The notes: generated by a model not told the origin, from the letters alone. A stretch of 64,000 nt of DNA from Nocardioides sp. W7 (GCF_022919075.1 NZ_CP095078.1:1984001-2048000), one strand, 5' to 3'; shown: positions 1 to 8,540, counted from the first letter of the stretch. Numbers and translations: made by a program.

Positions 1-276
1 GGACGGCAGGTCCGGGACCGCCTCGACGGCCGACTCCGGCCGGTGCCGGCGCAGGTGGCTGAGGCACTCGTTGACGACGATCCTCCGGGCGTAGGCCAGC
101 CGGGTGTCCGGCCGGGTGCGCCCCCAGGCGGCGTACAGCTTGGCCATGGCCTGCTGTGTCAGGTCCTCGGCGAGGTGCCAGTCGCGGACGACGAGGTACG
201 CCGTACGCCGCAGCCCGAGCGCGTGCGAGCCGAAGAACTCGGTGAACTCCCGCTCGCGGGGCTCGCGTCTGCTCAT
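1..276 (-). CDS. RNA polymerase sigma factor, SigE/ECF-like, 3' part cut by window edge
   Basis: This is the N-terminal 92 residues of a sigma-70 family factor, with the rest beyond the window start. The visible part is a region 2 module: an FTEFFGSHALGLRRTAYL helix, then a DWHLAEDLTQQAMAKLY segment like the -10-binding helices of small ECF-type factors, then a helix with VVNECLSHLRR. It should direct RNA polymerase to a small regulon. The ATG at 276 has a strong ribosome site (AGGAGAGG) just upstream. No anti-sigma gene is visible on this side; the neighbouring DUF2975/HTH pair is divergent. The family is clear, but the subgroup (SigE-family of Streptomyces/Nocardioides type) is inferred from the N-terminal part only. 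Confidence 0.85.
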   Translation of the reverse strand, partial: MSRREPREREFTEFFGSHALGLRRTAYLVVRDWHLAEDLTQQAMAKLYAAWGRTRPDTRLAYARRIVVNECLSHLRRHRPESAVEAVPDLPS

Positions 277-362
277 ACCTCTCCTACGTGTTCGGCCTCG
301 CGTGAGGTTCGCATCCAACGCGATCTGTTGACTTTCGATAGATCTCAAGCGAAAGTCGATGC

Positions 363-842
363 ATGAACCTGCTCGATCGCGTCGTGGTCCCGCTCCGGAT
401 CCTGTTGGTGGTCTTCTTCGTCGGCCTCGTCTTCGGCCAGGTGGTGAGCATGCCCGGGCAGTTCGCCCACCTGGCCACCGAGGAGCCCGACCTGGCCCAC
501 CTGCGCTGGCCCCTGACCATCTGGTCGATCCTGGAGATCGCCGCCGTGCAGGTGGTGGTCGTGTGCACCTGGCGGCTGCTGTCCCTGGTGCGGGCCGACC
601 GGATCTTCAGCGAGGAGGCGTTCCGCTGGGTCGACTTGATCGTGGCGGCGCTCGGGGTCGGGTGGGCGCTGTTCGCCGGCTTCGCCCTGTACGTGATCTC
701 GAAGTCCGACGACCCCGGCACGCCCATCCTGGTGATCGGCATGACGCTCGCCGGGGGCGTGGTGCTGCTGGTGATGGTGGTGATGCGTGCCCTGCTCCAC
801 CAGGCCACCACGCTGCGCCTCGACCTCGACGCGGTCATCTGA
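363..842 (+). CDS. DUF2975 membrane protein
   Basis: A 159-residue membrane protein with about four hydrophobic helices (roughly residues 8-28, 48-72, 90-112 and 120-142). This pattern and the LLSLVRADRIFSEEAFRWV segment match DUF2975 proteins. DUF2975 proteins are usually encoded just before a small Xre-type HTH protein, exactly as here: the stop codon shares one base with the ATG of the next gene (TGATG). The pair probably forms a membrane-linked regulatory unit whose signal is unknown. No enzymatic motif is visible. The start at 363 is the first ATG of the frame; there is no strong ribosome site, so a short leader is possible. Confidence 0.8.
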   Translation: MNLLDRVVVPLRILLVVFFVGLVFGQVVSMPGQFAHLATEEPDLAHLRWPLTIWSILEIAAVQVVVVCTWRLLSLVRADRIFSEEAFRWVDLIVAALGVGWALFAGFALYVISKSDDPGTPILVIGMTLAGGVVLLVMVVMRALLHQATTLRLDLDAVI

Positions 843-1084
843 TGCCGATCGTGGTGCGCATCGACGTCGAGCTCGCCAAGCGCAAGCTGTCGGTCGGCGA
901 CTTCGCCGAGCAGGTCGGGCTCACCCCGGCCAACGTCGCCGTGTTGAAGAACGGCCGCGCCAAGGCGGTCCGGTTCAGCACCCTGGAGGCGATGTGCCGG
1001 GTCCTGGAGTGCCAGCCCGGCGACCTCCTCGAGTGGGTCGACGACGAGGCCGCTACGCCCCGACAGCCTTCTCCAGCGCGCTGA
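842..1084 (+). CDS. Small Xre-family (YozG-like) HTH regulator
   Basis: An 80-residue DNA-binding protein. A Cro/CI-type helix-turn-helix is visible: LAKRKLSVGDFAEQVGLTPA followed by NVAVLKNGRAKAVRFSTLEAM and a closing CQPGDLLEW, which is the signature of the short YozG-like Xre proteins paired with DUF2975. It is translationally coupled to the DUF2975 gene (TGATG). Its last 32 bases overlap the 3' end of the convergent acyltransferase gene. It probably regulates its own operon; the operator is not identified. Confidence 0.85.
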   Translation: MPIVVRIDVELAKRKLSVGDFAEQVGLTPANVAVLKNGRAKAVRFSTLEAMCRVLECQPGDLLEWVDDEAATPRQPSPAR

Positions 1085-2450
1085 CCTCCGCGTCGAGGTG
1101 GATGAGCAGGCGCTGCAGGTGCGGAACGGTCCGGCGGCAGCCGGTCAGCCCGAAGCCCATTTTCCCGTCGTACGACGTGCAGGTGATGTTGAGCGCCATC
1201 CCGTTGATCGGGATGGACAGCGGGTAGGTGCCGACCATCTTCGCGCCGTTCCAATAGTGCGTCGTGCGCGGGCCGGGCACGTTGCTGATGATCAGGTTGT
1301 ACGGCGAGCGCACGATCCCCTGCAGGCGCAGCAGCGGCGGCAGGATGGCCGGCGCCTGCCCGAGCGCGCTCATCGCGACGATCTGCAGCGGGGTCATGCT
1401 GGACAGGGCGACCTTGCCGTCGCTCATCGACTGTTGGATGGTCGCGAGCCGGGCGGCCGGGTCGTCGAGATCGGTGCCGAGCCGGCACATGACGGCGCCG
1501 ACGGCGTTGCCGCCGTCGGCGGAGGCGACGTGCGACTGCTTGGCGTTCAGCCCCACGGGGACCATCGCGACGAGGGGTGCCTGGGGGAGCTCGCCGAGCT
1601 CGAGGAGGTACTGCCGCACCGCCCCGGAGCACATCGCCAGGACGACGTCGTTGATCGTCGCGCCGCTGGCCTTCCCGATCGCCCGGAGCCGCTCGATCGG
1701 CCAGTCCTGCGCGGCGAAGCGCCGGGAGCCGGTGATCCGCTCGTTGAAGATCGTGCGGGGAGCGTGGAAGGAGACCGCCGAGGTCTCGTTGCGGACGCCC
1801 GCGTTGAGGGTCCGGATCAGGGCCGCGGGCAGGCCGGCCGCCTCCGCGGTCAGCCCCAGCCCGGTGGAGAGGGCGTGGCGGAACAGGTCGGCCGGTACGT
1901 CGGCGGCGGGTTCCGGCGTACGAGAGTGCTCGGGCCGGACCCCCCACGGTGCCGGCATGTCGCGCTGGTCGGGGTCGGTGCTGAGCACGCTCTGCATCAG
2001 CCGCATCGCCGAGATGCCGTCGAGCAGGGCGTGGTGGGTCTTGGTGTAGAGCGCGACCCGTCCGTCGCGCAGCCCCTCGATGACGGTCGACTCCCACAGC
2101 GGCCGCTCCCAGGCCAGCCGGGTGCTGTGCAACCGTCCGCACAGGTTGAGCAGCTCGCGGATCCGACCCGGCTTCGGCAGCGCGCTGTGCCGGACGTGGT
2201 GCTCGAGGTCGAACTGCTCGTCCTCGCGCCACACCAGCTGGCCGGCGGTCGAGAGCGAGCGGTGCGGGTGCTTGAGGAACAACGGGCGGACCTCCGCCAC
2301 GTCGGTCATCGCCTCGTACATCCGCCGCGTGTAGCCACGACCCGCACCCTCGGGGTTCTCGAACAGCTGCAGTCCGCCGACGTGCATCGGCTGGCTGCGG
2401 TTCTCGGCGAGCAGGAACGCGGCCGAGGTGGGGTCGATCGGAGTGACCAC
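1053..2450 (-). CDS. Wax ester synthase/diacylglycerol acyltransferase (WS/DGAT)
   Basis: A 465-residue acyltransferase that would join acyl-CoA to fatty alcohols or diacylglycerol to make storage lipid. The catalytic HHxxxDG motif is present (HHALLDG, His139-His140 to Asp144-Gly145), preceded by the usual PLWE and followed by the C-terminal NVPGP and GMALNIT segments of the family. Length is typical (450-480). The start at 2450 is a GTG (GTG GTC ACT); the closest purine-rich stretch, AAAGG, lies about 7 bases upstream. Many actinobacteria carry several paralogues, so the substrate cannot be told. The 3' end overlaps the convergent HTH gene by 32 bases. Confidence 0.92.
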   Translation of the reverse strand: MVTPIDPTSAAFLLAENRSQPMHVGGLQLFENPEGAGRGYTRRMYEAMTDVAEVRPLFLKHPHRSLSTAGQLVWREDEQFDLEHHVRHSALPKPGRIRELLNLCGRLHSTRLAWERPLWESTVIEGLRDGRVALYTKTHHALLDGISAMRLMQSVLSTDPDQRDMPAPWGVRPEHSRTPEPAADVPADLFRHALSTGLGLTAEAAGLPAALIRTLNAGVRNETSAVSFHAPRTIFNERITGSRRFAAQDWPIERLRAIGKASGATINDVVLAMCSGAVRQYLLELGELPQAPLVAMVPVGLNAKQSHVASADGGNAVGAVMCRLGTDLDDPAARLATIQQSMSDGKVALSSMTPLQIVAMSALGQAPAILPPLLRLQGIVRSPYNLIISNVPGPRTTHYWNGAKMVGTYPLSIPINGMALNITCTSYDGKMGFGLTGCRRTVPHLQRLLIHLDAEVSALEKAVGA

Positions 2451-2699
2451 GGAGGGCCTTTCGCTGGCTGCTGTCGGGGCTGAGGTGTTGCCACGCAGTG
2501 GCGACTATCGCAATGGGTGACCGTCGCCACAAGGGACGCGCGGCAGGCCGGGGGCGGCGGGCCGTCCTCCGTCCACAGGGGCCGGTCCCGCACGGGTTCT
2601 CCCCAGGCGGTCTCCGGTCGCCGCCGACCGTCGCCGGTCCTCCCTAGCGTCGTCGGTACGCCGGAACTCGCCGGCACACCGACCCTCGGGAGTCCACCC
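2451..2699. promoter_or_regulatory. Divergent intergenic region with inverted repeat and likely -10
   Basis: About 250 bases separate the WS/DGAT gene and the small secreted-protein gene. They hold an 8-bp inverted repeat, GTGGCGAC at 2498-2505 and GTCGCCAC at 2523-2530 (17-bp spacer), and an overlapping shorter one, GCCAC-GCA-GTGGC. A TAGCGT hexamer at 2645-2650 is a plausible -10 for the rightward gene, with a roughly 45-base leader ending in a GGGAG ribosome site. The regulator is unknown. Confidence 0.4.
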
Positions 2700-3023
2700 A
2701 TGCCCAAGCTCCTCACCCTGGCCGTCGCGGCCGCTGCCGCCGTCCTGCTCCTGCTCTGCGGCGGCCTGTCCGCCAGCAGCAGCACCGCCCAGGCGCCGGC
2801 GCCCGACACGATCGTGGCGGTCACCGGCGACCAGGCCAACGGCTTCGAGATCCACTACTACGACGGCTCGGCGGCCTACCCGCCCACCGACTCCGAGGCC
2901 CGCGCCGAGTGCGCCGAGTACGACACCCACGTCGCCCGGGTGCGCTGCCGCACCGAGGTGCGCACGTGGTACCGCGACCTCGGTGACCTGAAGCAGGCGC
3001 TCGACTGGGCGCACGCGTCGTAA
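2700..3023 (+). CDS. Small secreted protein of unknown function
   Basis: A 107-residue protein with a Sec signal peptide: MPKLLTLAVAAAAAVLLLL followed by a small-residue stretch and a likely cut after STAQA near residue 31. The mature part is about 75 residues, rich in acidic and aromatic residues (FEIHYYDGSAAYPPTDSEA), with two cysteines (around residues 70 and 81) that could form a disulfide. I do not recognise the family. The ATG is preceded by GGGAG. It stands alone between a divergent acyltransferase gene and a repeat element. Confidence 0.75.
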   Translation: MPKLLTLAVAAAAAVLLLLCGGLSASSSTAQAPAPDTIVAVTGDQANGFEIHYYDGSAAYPPTDSEARAECAEYDTHVARVRCRTEVRTWYRDLGDLKQALDWAHAS

Positions 3024-3033
3024 TCCCGAATCG

Positions 3034-3079
3034 TTGGTCGAGTAGCCCGTGAGGCACGAGCGGGCGTATCGAGACCTGG
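3034..3079. repeat. Interspersed palindromic (REP-like) element
   Basis: A short imperfect hairpin between genes: GGTCGAGTAGCCCG on one arm and CGGGCGTATCGAGACC on the other, around GTGAGGCACGAG. It has the same GGTCTCGA...TCGACCA ends as the copies at 34216-34253 and inside hrpA, so it is read here as one member of an interspersed family. It lies 13 bases before the FUSC gene and could also act as a transcript end for the gene before it. Confidence 0.6.
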
Positions 3080-3091
3080 CACGATCGGGGT

Positions 3092-4192
3092 ATGGAGGCC
3101 GGACCGCTCGACAGGATGTGGAGCCGCAGCCGGCTGTCTCTGCGGGCCCGCATCGCGCGGCTGAGCTCCAAGCGCTGGCAGATCGCCCAGTGCGCGTTGG
3201 CCGCCGGCGTCGCCTGGGTGATCGCCGCGGACCTGCTCGACCACCCGACGCCGTTCTTCGCGCCGGTGGCGGCGGTGGTCGCCCTCGGGACGTCTTACGG
3301 CCAGCGGCTGCGTCGGGTCGCGGAGATCACCGTCGGCGTCGCGGTCGGGGTGTTCATCGCCGACCTGCTGGTGCTGGAGCTCGGCACCGGCGGGTGGCAG
3401 ATCGCCCTGATCGTGGGACTCGCGATGTCGAGCGCGTTCCTGCTCGACGGCGGGCAGCTCCTGGTCACCCAGGCCGCGGTGCAGTCGATCATCGTCAGCA
3501 CCCTGGTCCCGGACCCGGACGCCGCGTTCACCCGCTGGACCGACGCGGTCATCGGCGGGTTGGTCGCCCTGGTCGCCGCCTCGGCGGTGCCCGCGGCACC
3601 GTTGCGGCGACCGCGCGAGCAGGCGGCGGTGGTGATGCGCAAGATCGCCGAGCTGCTCCGGACCGCTGGCGAGGTGATGGTCGACGGTGAGGCCGAACGC
3701 GGTCTCGACCTGCTCGCCGACGCCCGCTCGACCGACCACCTGATCCGGGAGCTGCAGGCCGCGGCCGACGAGGGGATGGCGGTGGTCGCCTCCTCGCCGT
3801 TCCGGGTCCGCCACAAGGGCAACATCCGGCGGATGGCCGACCTGGTCGACCCGCTCGACCGGGCGCTGCGCAGCACCCGCGTGCTGGTCCGGCAGGTCGC
3901 GGTGGCGGCGTACCACCGACGGCCGGTGCCGTCGTCGTACTCCGTGCTGGCGATCGACCTGGCGGCGGCCGCCGAGAAGGTCGCCGACGAGCTCGCCGCC
4001 GACCGGATGGCCGTCGCGGCCCGCGACGACCTGCTCGCCGTCGGCAACGCGACCGGGCGGGTCGAGCGGTCCGAGGAGATGACGGCCGAGGTGGTCCTGG
4101 TCCAGCTCCGCTCGGTCGTCGTCGACCTGCTCCTGCTCACCGGGCTCGACCAGCGGGAGACCACCGAGGCGCTCCCGCCGCCCCCTCGATGA
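3092..4192 (+). CDS. FUSC / aromatic acid exporter-like membrane protein
   Basis: A 366-residue inner-membrane protein. Residues about 30-165 hold five or six hydrophobic helices (CALAAGVAWVIAADLL, APVAAVVALGTSYG, ITVGVAVGVFIADLLVLELG, then two more), followed by a soluble helical C-terminal half. This is the half-size FUSC/ArAE layout, related to proteins that export aromatic or fatty compounds. The motif with TPFFAPVAAVVALGTSYGQR is typical. A CACGAT hexamer six bases before the ATG suggests a leaderless start. The stop lies 7 bases before the polymerase gene start, so the two probably form an operon. The substrate is unknown. Confidence 0.8.
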   Translation: MEAGPLDRMWSRSRLSLRARIARLSSKRWQIAQCALAAGVAWVIAADLLDHPTPFFAPVAAVVALGTSYGQRLRRVAEITVGVAVGVFIADLLVLELGTGGWQIALIVGLAMSSAFLLDGGQLLVTQAAVQSIIVSTLVPDPDAAFTRWTDAVIGGLVALVAASAVPAAPLRRPREQAAVVMRKIAELLRTAGEVMVDGEAERGLDLLADARSTDHLIRELQAAADEGMAVVASSPFRVRHKGNIRRMADLVDPLDRALRSTRVLVRQVAVAAYHRRPVPSSYSVLAIDLAAAAEKVADELAADRMAVAARDDLLAVGNATGRVERSEEMTAEVVLVQLRSVVVDLLLLTGLDQRETTEALPPPPR

Positions 4193-4199
4193 GCATGCG

Positions 4200-5291
4200 A
4201 TGACCGCCCCGACGACGGCCTGGGTGCTCCACGTCGATCTCGACCAGTTCATCGCGGCCGTCGAGGTGCTGCGCCGACCCGAGCTGGCCGGGCGCCCCGT
4301 CGTCGTCGGCGGCCGCGGCGACCCGACCGAGCGGGGCGTGGTCTCGACGGCGTCGTACGAGGCGCGCGAGCACGGCGTCGGCTCCGGGATGCCGCTGCGG
4401 CTGGCCGCTCGCAAGTGCCCCGAGGCGGTGTTCCTGCCCGTCGACAAAAAGGCGTACGACGCCGCCTCGGCCGAGGTCATGGACTGCCTGCGCACCCTGA
4501 CCTGGGGTGGCGCGCCGGTCGTCGTCGAGGTGCTCGGCTGGGACGAGGCCTTCCTCGCCGCGAGCGTGCCCGACTCCGCGCTCGACCCGCAGGCCTTCGC
4601 CGACCGGATCCGCCAGGAGGTGCTCGCGGTGACCCGGCTGCACTGCTCGGTCGGCATCGGCGACACCAAGCTGCGGGCCAAGGTCGCGACCGACCTGGGC
4701 AAGCCACGCGGGACCTTCCGGCTGACGGCGGACAACTGGTTCGAGGTGATGGGCGAGCGGCCCACCCGGGCGCTGTGGGGGATCGGCGGCAAGACCGAGA
4801 AGAAGCTCGCCGCGCTCGGCATCGAGACTGTGCGCCAGCTCGCCGAGTCCGACGCCCGGGTCCTGGCCGCGGAGCTCGGGCCGACGATGGGGCCGTGGTA
4901 CCACCGGCTCGGCCGCGGGGCCGACACGAGCCCGGTCGACGCGACCCCGTGGGTGCCGCGCGCACACGGCCGCGAGACCACGTTCCAGGACGACCTCGTC
5001 GATCCCGAGCGGATCGCCGAGGAGGTGCGGGTCCTCGCCCGACGCGTGGTGGACGACATCGACCGCGAGGGCCGGCCGGCCGCCCGGGTCGGGCTGAAGG
5101 TGCGGTTCCGGCCGTTCTTCACGGTCAGCCGCAGCCTGACCTTGCCGGTGCCGACCAACGATCCCGTAGCGCTCGCGGAGGCGGCGGCCTCCCTCCTCGA
5201 CCGGCTGGAGGAGCGCGATCGCGACCGCCCGGTGCGGCTGCTCGGCGTACGGCTGGAGATGGTGCCGCCGGAGGGCGGCTACGAGCGGTAG
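4200..5291 (+). CDS. dinB: DNA polymerase IV, actinobacterial DinB2-type
   Basis: A 363-residue Y-family translesion polymerase. Catalytic motif I is HVDLDQFIAAVE near residue 12, and the second acidic motif is GWDEAFL (about residues 116-122) in place of the common SxDE. A palm/finger segment with YEAREHGVGSGMPLRLAARK and the helix-hairpin-helix around WGIGGKTEKKLAALGI are visible. The GWDEAF variant and the VEVLRRPEL N-terminus resemble the mycobacterial DinP/DinB2 type, from memory of that family. The short C-terminus lacks a clear beta-clamp peptide. It starts 7 bases after the FUSC gene and ends one base before the convergent ybdK stop. Confidence 0.92.
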   Translation: MTAPTTAWVLHVDLDQFIAAVEVLRRPELAGRPVVVGGRGDPTERGVVSTASYEAREHGVGSGMPLRLAARKCPEAVFLPVDKKAYDAASAEVMDCLRTLTWGGAPVVVEVLGWDEAFLAASVPDSALDPQAFADRIRQEVLAVTRLHCSVGIGDTKLRAKVATDLGKPRGTFRLTADNWFEVMGERPTRALWGIGGKTEKKLAALGIETVRQLAESDARVLAAELGPTMGPWYHRLGRGADTSPVDATPWVPRAHGRETTFQDDLVDPERIAEEVRVLARRVVDDIDREGRPAARVGLKVRFRPFFTVSRSLTLPVPTNDPVALAEAAASLLDRLEERDRDRPVRLLGVRLEMVPPEGGYER

Positions 5292-5292
5292 C

Positions 5293-6420
5293 TCACAGAC
5301 TGGCGCGCAGCTCGCGCACGACGGAGTCGACGACGGCGACCAGGTCACCGTCGGTGCGGGTGGCCACCTCCCGCTGACGCTGGTACGACGCGCCCCGCCG
5401 CGGGATGTCGGCGACCGAGGCTAGCTCGGCGGAGCAGCCGAGGCGCTCGGCGACCGGCTCGAGCCGCACGAGCAGGTCGGCGAGGTCGTCGGTGATCAGC
5501 CGCTCGTTGGACTGGGCGTCCAGGATGACGATCGCGTCCAGCCCGTAGCGGGCCGCGCGCCACTTGTTCTCCTGCACGTGCCACGGCGGCATGGTCGGCA
5601 GCGTCTCGCCGGCGGCCAGCCGGGTGTCCAGGTCGACGACCAGGCAGTGCACGAGCGCGACCAGGGCGGCGAGGTCGTCGATGCTGGAGACGCCGTCGCA
5701 CACCCGGTTCTCGATGGTGCCGAGGTGCGGGGACGGTCGCACGTCCCAGCGGATCTCGGAGAGTACGTCGATGACGCCCGTGGTCAGCTGGTCCTGCGCG
5801 AAGGACTCGAACTCCGCCCAGGTCGCGAACTGGAACGGCAGCCCCGCCGTCGGGAGCTGCTGGAACATCAGCGCCCGGTTGGAGGCGTAGCCGGTGTCGA
5901 CCCCGGCCCAGATGGGGGAGGAGGCGGAGAGCGCCTGCAGGTGGGGGTACCAGTTGAGCAGCGCGGAGAGCACCGGCATCACCCGGTCGCGCTCGGGCAG
6001 CCCGACGTGCACGTGCACGCCCCAGATCAGCATCTGCCGGCCCCACCACTGGGTGCGGTTGATCAGCTCCTCGTAGCGGTGGCCCTCGGTCAGCTGCTGC
6101 CCGGTCCAGGACGCGAAGGGGTGGGTGCCGGCGCCGTACAGGTCGATGTCGAGCTCGTCGCCGGCGGTGATGGCCGCGGCCAGGGTCGTGCGCAGATCGG
6201 TCATCGCCTCGTCGACGGTGTGGCAGACACCGGTGACCAGCTCGACGGTGTTCTTCAGCAGCTCCTTGTGCATCCGCTCGGGCTCGGCGAGCCGGGGCTT
6301 GGCGCGGGCGAAGAGGTGGCTGGCGTCGTTGCGGAGATCGCGGGTACGGCGATCGACGAGGGCGAGCTCCCACTCGACACCCAGTGTCGGCTCGGGCGAA
6401 CCTCGGAAGTCGATGCGCAC
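5293..6420 (-). CDS. YbdK-type carboxylate-amine ligase (glutamate-cysteine ligase family 2)
   Basis: A 375-residue member of the YbdK subgroup of glutamate-cysteine ligases. The N-terminus carries the typical TLGVEWELALVDRRT; HPFASW, the H-V-H-V-G-L motif in IWGVHVHVGLPERD, and ENKWRAARYGLDA follow in family order. Members show weak glutamate-cysteine ligase activity; the physiological role in an actinobacterium is unclear. I chose the GTG at 6420 because the conserved RIDFRGSPEPTLGVEWE begins there and the length then matches the family (about 370); longer upstream frames are not family-like. It is divergent from the exporter gene with only 51 bases between. Confidence 0.85.
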   Translation of the reverse strand: MRIDFRGSPEPTLGVEWELALVDRRTRDLRNDASHLFARAKPRLAEPERMHKELLKNTVELVTGVCHTVDEAMTDLRTTLAAAITAGDELDIDLYGAGTHPFASWTGQQLTEGHRYEELINRTQWWGRQMLIWGVHVHVGLPERDRVMPVLSALLNWYPHLQALSASSPIWAGVDTGYASNRALMFQQLPTAGLPFQFATWAEFESFAQDQLTTGVIDVLSEIRWDVRPSPHLGTIENRVCDGVSSIDDLAALVALVHCLVVDLDTRLAAGETLPTMPPWHVQENKWRAARYGLDAIVILDAQSNERLITDDLADLLVRLEPVAERLGCSAELASVADIPRRGASYQRQREVATRTDGDLVAVVDSVVRELRASL

Positions 6421-6471
6421 GGCACCAGCCTTCCACAGGGTGCGGCGACCCGCTCTGGCAGCATCGCGCCC

Positions 6472-7809
6472 ATGGCGGACGTACGAGAGGTCAACCTCGG
6501 GCTGGACTTCTGCCTCCGGATCGGGGAGGTGCTGCTGTCCTCGGGCGCGGGTGCTGCCGACGTGACGGCGACCATGCAGACGCTGGCCTATCACCTGGGG
6601 CTGCGGGAGGCGGACATCGACGTCACCTTCACCTCGCTGTCGATGAGCTGGCAGCAGGGGCCCGAGGAGGTGCCGCTGCACGCCACCCGGCTGGTGCGGC
6701 AGCGGGTGATCGACTACGAGCACCTGACCCGGGTCGACCACCTGATCCGGGCGGTGCTGCGCGACGAGGTGACGCTGAAGGAGGCGCGGGCGTCACTGGC
6801 CCGGATCACCTCGTCGGGCCACGACCGGCCGCGCTGGGCCATCACCCTCGCCTGGGGCCTGATGTGCGCCGGCGTCGCGATCCAGCTCGGCGGCGGCCCG
6901 GTCGTGGTCGCGCTCGCGTTCCTGGCCTCGGCCGTCATCGACCGGCTGCAGCTGCAGATCTCCCGGCGCCGGATGCCGTCCTTCTACCAGCAGGTCGCCG
7001 GAGGCGGGGTCGCGACCCTGATCGCCCTCGCGGCCGCGTCGACACCGCTGGACGTGGACGTCTCCCTCGTCGTCACGGCCAACATCGTGATGCTGCTCGC
7101 CGGGATCGGCTTCATGGGCGCGCTGCAGGACGCCCTCACCGGCTTCTACATCACCGCCACCGCCCGGCTGACCGAGGCGATGCTCGCGACCGCCGGCATC
7201 ATCGGCGGCGTCAGCGGGGGTCTCAGCCTGGCCGGTGCGTTCGGTGTCGAGATCCCGCAGCTCGACCCGGGCGCGGCCGACCTCCAGAGCGTCAGCATGC
7301 TCGCGGTCGGGTCGGCCCTCTGTGCCGGCGCGTTCGCGTACGCGTCGTACGCCCCCAAGCGGATCCTGCTGCCGATCGCCGTCATCGCGGCGATCGCGAT
7401 CGGGATCTCGCAGTCCGTCGAGTTCCCCGGCATCGGGCGCACCTGGTCGGTCGCGATGGCGGCGCTCTTCGTCGGCCTGGTCAGCTACACGGTCGCGGGC
7501 CGGATGCGGGTCCCGCCACTGGTCGTCGTGGTGTCCGCGGTGGTGCCGATGCTGCCCGGCCTGTCGATCTACCGCGGCCTCACCCTGCTCGCCGAGGGCG
7601 GCGCCTACACCTCCGCGGGCCTGCTCGCCATGGTCACCGCCGCCTCGGTGGCGATCGCCCTGTCCTCCGGCGTGATCCTCGGGGAGTACGTCGCCCAGCC
7701 GCTCAAGCGCGAGGCCCGCAAGGTCGAGTCGCGGCTCTCCGGGCCGCGGCTGGTCGGCGCGTCCCGGACCATGGCGCGGTCGCGGCGCCGCTCGCGCGGC
7801 GGCTCGTGA
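6472..7809 (+). CDS. Threonine/serine exporter family protein (fused ThrE)
   Basis: A 445-residue membrane protein combining both ThrE modules. The N-terminal cytoplasmic part (residues 1-115) has the hallmark LLSSGAGAADVTATM and VTFTSLSMSW, followed by five helices (residues 120-250). The second module (about 270-420) has five more, with the PPLVVVVSAVVPMLPGLSIYRGL signature near 350. ThrE exports threonine and serine by proton antiport. The tail after residue 425 is short and highly basic (RSRRRSRGGS). A CAGCAT hexamer seven bases before the ATG suggests a leaderless start. A small GC hairpin follows the stop (7815-7829). Confidence 0.88.
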   Translation: MADVREVNLGLDFCLRIGEVLLSSGAGAADVTATMQTLAYHLGLREADIDVTFTSLSMSWQQGPEEVPLHATRLVRQRVIDYEHLTRVDHLIRAVLRDEVTLKEARASLARITSSGHDRPRWAITLAWGLMCAGVAIQLGGGPVVVALAFLASAVIDRLQLQISRRRMPSFYQQVAGGGVATLIALAAASTPLDVDVSLVVTANIVMLLAGIGFMGALQDALTGFYITATARLTEAMLATAGIIGGVSGGLSLAGAFGVEIPQLDPGAADLQSVSMLAVGSALCAGAFAYASYAPKRILLPIAVIAAIAIGISQSVEFPGIGRTWSVAMAALFVGLVSYTVAGRMRVPPLVVVVSAVVPMLPGLSIYRGLTLLAEGGAYTSAGLLAMVTAASVAIALSSGVILGEYVAQPLKREARKVESRLSGPRLVGASRTMARSRRRSRGGS

Positions 7810-7821
7810 CCGCTCGCCCCG

Positions 7822-8355
7822 TCAGGGCGGGGTGAGGTCGGCGACCTGGGCCAGCCACGGGCGGCAGGTGTCGAGGTCGAACGGCGGCTGGGCACGTCGT
7901 ACGGCGTTCAGTACGGCGTCGCGGCTCGCCTCGGCGACCCGCACGATCTCGGCTGGGTAGCCGAGCGTGACCTGGTGCTCGGCGAACTCGTCCTCGTCGT
8001 CGACCCGGACCCGGCCGTCCGAGCCGCGGATGACGTCGAGATCCAGGTCCACGGCGCGCACGACGGCGCCGTCCCAGTGCGGGGGCGTGGTCATGTCGAC
8101 GTAGACCGTGCACCAGATCCCCGGGGCGTGGAACGTCGCACACCACGGACGGTCGCGGGGCGCGAGCGTCACCGAGTCGACCTCGGACGTGAAGCTCGCC
8201 CCCGGCCGGGAGTGGGCGGTGCCGGCAGGGACGCCGAGCCAGTCGCCGTGCTCGTCGGAGCCGAGGTACGTCGCGTCGAGCTCCCAGTGCGGCCGGTCGC
8301 CCCACTTGCTCAGCTCGATGCGGGCCGGATCACCTGGACGGGGGAGCACGGACAC
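7822..8355 (-). CDS. DUF402 domain protein
   Basis: A 177-residue soluble protein of the DUF402 family. The core RPGASFTSEVDSVTLAPRDRPW, then IWCTVYVDMTTPP and VRAVDLDLDVIRGSDGRVRVDDEDEF, includes the conserved acidic D-x-D-x-D residues that bind a divalent metal in related nucleoside di/triphosphatases. It may act on nucleotides, but the actinobacterial members are uncharacterised. The start at 8355 is GTG, preceded by GAAAGG. It converges on the ThrE-like gene with a GC hairpin spanning its stop codon. Confidence 0.8.
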   Translation of the reverse strand: MSVLPRPGDPARIELSKWGDRPHWELDATYLGSDEHGDWLGVPAGTAHSRPGASFTSEVDSVTLAPRDRPWCATFHAPGIWCTVYVDMTTPPHWDGAVVRAVDLDLDVIRGSDGRVRVDDEDEFAEHQVTLGYPAEIVRVAEASRDAVLNAVRRAQPPFDLDTCRPWLAQVADLTPP

Positions 8356-8378
8356 CTTTCTAGCGGGTACCGGGAGGT

Positions 8379-8516
8379 ATGAGTCTCTTCCGCAAGGTCG
8401 CCGCCATCGGTATCGCCAAGAAGGTCTACGACGAGGCCCGCAAGCCGCAGAACCAGGAGCGGCTCAAGGCCGGGATGACGAAGGTGCAGGAGGCGCGCGC
8501 GAAGCGGAAGCGCTGA
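8379..8516 (+). CDS. Very small basic protein of unknown function
   Basis: A 45-residue ORF starting MSLFRKVAAIGIAKKVYDEA and ending in a basic QEARAKRKR tail. It starts ATG with GGGAGG directly upstream, has codon use like its neighbours, and diverges from the DUF402 gene with 23 bases between. The N-terminal half can form an amphipathic helix. No family was recognised. The good ribosome site, high-GC third positions and fit between two other elements make it likely real. Confidence 0.6.
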   Translation: MSLFRKVAAIGIAKKVYDEARKPQNQERLKAGMTKVQEARAKRKR

Positions 8517-8540
8517 GCGCCGGGGTCAGTCCCACGAGGC

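Noticed and set aside
284..838. Long minus-strand frames opposite the DUF2975 gene
   Set aside because: They are rich in Arg/His/Ser with no ribosome site and mirror a clear membrane protein on the other strand.
2876..5158. A 760-codon minus-strand frame across the FUSC and dinB genes
   Set aside because: It is an antisense shadow in a GC-rich genome; it has repeated GC-biased residues, and both plus-strand genes have clear family motifs.
7815..7829. Short CGCCC/GGGCG hairpin between the ThrE-like and DUF402 genes as a terminator
   Set aside because: The stem is only five bases with no T-tract in a GC-rich context; it is mentioned with the genes but not claimed as a feature.
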